64,000 nt of DNA. It comes from Cymbomonas tetramitiformis (Eukaryota; Chlorophyta; Pyramimonadophyceae; Pyramimonadales; Pyramimonadaceae). Below, piece after piece: positions 61,985 to 64,000 of the stretch. Position 1 is the first letter of the stretch, and each line of letters opens with the position of its first letter. A program made the position numbers and the translations under genes. The stretch lies in NCBI GenBank assembly GCA_001247695.2, contig LGRX02033435.1:1-64000 (forward strand), written 5' to 3'. The notes beneath the pieces were generated by a model, which ran no database searches, had not been told where the DNA came from, and worked only from the letters and a program-made list of their open reading frames with translations.

Positions 61985-63313
61985 TTCATCGCTCTCCACC
62001 GGGGGAAGGCCGGCGTCACCCTCCACAAGCTCGATGCCCGCAAGGGCCGCCAGGGTCTGGTAGCTCTGCTCGTCCTCACAGGTAGCAAGAGCCAAGACCT
62101 CCTCGGAGAACTCCTCTGGGCCGCCATCCACCGAGGAGATGTCCTCCTGCTGCTCGATGGCCCAAACGACGGCGGCTACGTACCCAGGGGAGTTCGCCAG
62201 TCGAGCGGGTGCATTGGCCCTCCACTCCTTGAGCTTAGCCTCGTCCGTACAGTTACGGACGATGTGCTCCGCAGAGCCACAGGCGAAGCACCGGCGGACT
62301 TTCGGAGCATCAGGGCGGGAGAGGCCAGGTGGTGGTGGCAAAGGAGTCACTGCCGCGGCGACGGTGGTGGCAGGCCCGTTCTCCAGCATGGCAAGAGCTG
62401 GGCGGTTCGAAGAGGGGGTACGCCTGTAGAAGGGGGTGCGAGGTGGTGGGTTAGCGAAGGAAACGGCACGGGGAGGACGGTCTTGGGAGCGTCTCTGAGC
62501 CGCCTCCGTGTCAATGTCGCTCTCCACCTCCTCAGCAACTTCCCGAATCTTCAACAAGGCGTTGTGGGTGCCGGGGATGTCGTCAGCGACGGCCTTCCTC
62601 TCCCACTCTTCTGGTTTGGAGACATCCAAGTGGATGGCTCTCAGGCGCCGCATCACCTTGGGTGCATATTTCAGCCCCCGGCGGTACGTGGAGAGCATCG
62701 ACAGGTTGGTCATCTCCACGCAATTTGGGACTCTGCCAGCCAAGAAGTTGACGGAGGCCATGCGGGTCTCCAGTCGCGAGAAATACTCCGCCGCGGTCTC
62801 GCTCACCGCCTGCTTCAGGGCAATGGCCTCGCCGTGTGCGTTCTCCAGGTAGGCCTGCGTCAGAGAGCACACCGCCAGATCGCTGAAGAACACATCCAGG
62901 TCCCCGTAGCGTTGGTGCCAAGCTTGCTCGGACCCAAAGGTCCCCGCCGCGCGCTCCAAGAACTTCCTCTGCTGGTCTTGAAGAGTGTACTCCTTGAAGC
63001 TCCACAGAAGACTTGACACACTCGCCTGGTACTCTGATACTGATGGCGTACAACTGGGAGTGGTCAGTGCTTCGATCACGATGGCCTCCTGGAATACCTT
63101 CCGCACCATGTGGGAGTAGTGCTCCAGCTGCGTCAGGAGGCCCTCCTTGTCGGCCGATTTTGTGTCGGACGCGGAGCGGGGGAACCTGGTGACGCTCTTG
63201 ACCAACTTTAGCACCATCTCTTTGGTCTTGTGGCCACTTGTGCTCCAGGCGGACCTCGTCTGGAGATGCTCGCAGGTTAGTGCCCTGCGGCAGACGGACG
63301 ATGCCTGGAACAA
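61982..63313 (-). CDS. Gypsy-2 gag, C-terminal part with zinc knuckle
   Basis: The 443-codon frame encodes capsid-like helices (EYQASVSSLLWSFKEYTLQ; AAEYFSRLETRMASVNFLAG; STYRRGLKYAPKVMRRLRAI) and a canonical CCHC knuckle CFACGSAEHIVRNC (C-x2-C-x4-H-x4-C). The first ~30 residues, before GHKTKEM, do not look coding; real gag probably enters this frame at about 63,190-63,240 from the frame upstream. It ends at TGA 61984-61982, in frame with pol. Confidence 0.8.
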   Translation of the reverse strand: MFQASSVCRRALTCEHLQTRSAWSTSGHKTKEMVLKLVKSVTRFPRSASDTKSADKEGLLTQLEHYSHMVRKVFQEAIVIEALTTPSCTPSVSEYQASVSSLLWSFKEYTLQDQQRKFLERAAGTFGSEQAWHQRYGDLDVFFSDLAVCSLTQAYLENAHGEAIALKQAVSETAAEYFSRLETRMASVNFLAGRVPNCVEMTNLSMLSTYRRGLKYAPKVMRRLRAIHLDVSKPEEWERKAVADDIPGTHNALLKIREVAEEVESDIDTEAAQRRSQDRPPRAVSFANPPPRTPFYRRTPSSNRPALAMLENGPATTVAAAVTPLPPPPGLSRPDAPKVRRCFACGSAEHIVRNCTDEAKLKEWRANAPARLANSPGYVAAVVWAIEQQEDISSVDGGPEEFSEEVLALATCEDEQSYQTLAALAGIELVEGDAGLPPVESDE

Positions 63314-63992
63314 AGGGGGTGGCGCTGGGAGAGAGCACGGGGTTTGCAGCGGCGGCAGAGTGAACGGGGTTCACGGCAGCGGCAGGGTGGACGGAGTTTG
63401 CGGCGGCGGAATGGGGAAAACGGGCAGGGGGTGGCGGTCCCGGGGCATGCGCGGGCGGAGGCGCAGGCGCGGGATTTGTGGGGACTGCGGTCGGAGTGGG
63501 CGGTAATGCAGGGGCTGACGGTGGTGCGGGGAGTGGAAGAGGTGTATGGAAGGGCAGGGGTGTGGATGGTTGTGCGGCCACCACGCTCATGCTCCGGTAC
63601 CAATCGGAGTTGCTGACCTCCGACCACGCGGCGAGCCCGTCCTGATCGAAGTTCTGCATCTCCGACTCCCGCGCAGTAGCAGGGATCCACTCCCATACTG
63701 GCTGCCCCATGCTGGTAGACCGCACATTGGCCGCGGCTGGGTCCCCCATTGCCATATCCATGACCTCGCGGTCGACCATAAGGACCCAGGTCTCCACACG
63801 AGGGGTGGTAAGGGGTAGGGGTGCATGGTGTAGCCGGCCCCCCATGCGCGCATATGCAGTCAGCGGCGCTCCCAGCAGGTGCATGATCCTGAACAAGATG
63901 GCGTCGCCCTGCACCCCAGCCCGGCGGCGTTCGTCCCATGGTGGGGAGACGGTTGCCGCGCCTCGCACCCCAGCTGACTGATGCACCCACAA
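63200..63992 (-). CDS. Gypsy-2 gag, N-terminal part (different frame)
   Basis: From the right edge a frame encodes DAILFRIMHLLGAPLTAYAR, then QPVWEWIPATARESEMQNFD, a proline/alanine-rich linker and PGIVRLPQGTNLRASPDEVR. It must pass to the +1 frame (KTKEMVLKLVKS) near 63,200. One inserted base would explain this; a programmed shift inside gag would be unusual. The 5' end lies at or beyond the window edge. Confidence 0.6.
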
Positions 63993-64000
63993 TGACCCAC

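Overview
This window is eukaryotic nuclear DNA dominated by nested LTR retrotransposons, with only a few host genes. Spliced genes with GT..AG introns, an EF-hand protein and a cyclic-nucleotide phosphodiesterase argue for a eukaryote, perhaps an alga or flagellated protist. The species cannot be fixed from this sequence. Long intact ORFs with many CAA/CAG codons and no internal TAA/TAG support the standard genetic code.

Layout. (1) 1-13.9 kb: a LamG/jellyroll-like gene (+) meets a minus-strand gene of unknown function. That second gene is broken by two LTR insertions: a 1.67-kb non-autonomous element (TRIM-1, 1260-2930, target duplication CGGAG) and an 8.9-kb Ty1/copia element (Copia-1, 3357-12274, identical 256-bp LTRs, target duplication AGAGG). 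Removing Copia-1 restores the reading frame exactly. (2) 14-22.7 kb: a two-exon EF-hand gene, a second TRIM (17257-18838), degraded LTRs, a TTAA-flanked MITE, a BED-finger remnant and palindrome-rich tandem repeats. (3) 22.7-31.6 kb: a decayed Ty3/gypsy element (Gypsy-1). It carries a DNMT3-like cytosine methyltransferase between RNase H and integrase, followed by an inverted PHD-Tudor-methyltransferase segment. (4) 33-45.6 kb: a multi-exon class I phosphodiesterase gene (-). One 5.6-kb intron holds two minisatellite arrays, and one array leaves three frames open and imitates giant genes. (5) 45.9-53.5 kb: a mariner-type MITE, a 94-bp tandem array and a second copia copy (-). That copy is interrupted by a gag-only LTR element and again by the next element. 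(6) 53.5-64 kb: Gypsy-2 (-), whose 2511-codon pol ORF reads protease, RT, RNase H, a Dam-like N6-adenine methyltransferase, integrase, chromodomain and a phage-type C5-cytosine methyltransferase. Gag and pol share a frame and are separated only by a UGA followed directly by a hairpin.

Main result. Two unrelated Ty3 elements in one 64-kb window each carry DNA methyltransferase modules, and Gypsy-2 carries two chemically different ones in a single intact polyprotein. Separately, two copia-type and two TRIM families share the octamer AGGTRGTG directly before the 3' LTR, and the TRIMs have primer sites complementary to the initiator-tRNA-Met anticodon region. This suggests the non-autonomous families borrow the Copia-1 reverse-transcription machinery.
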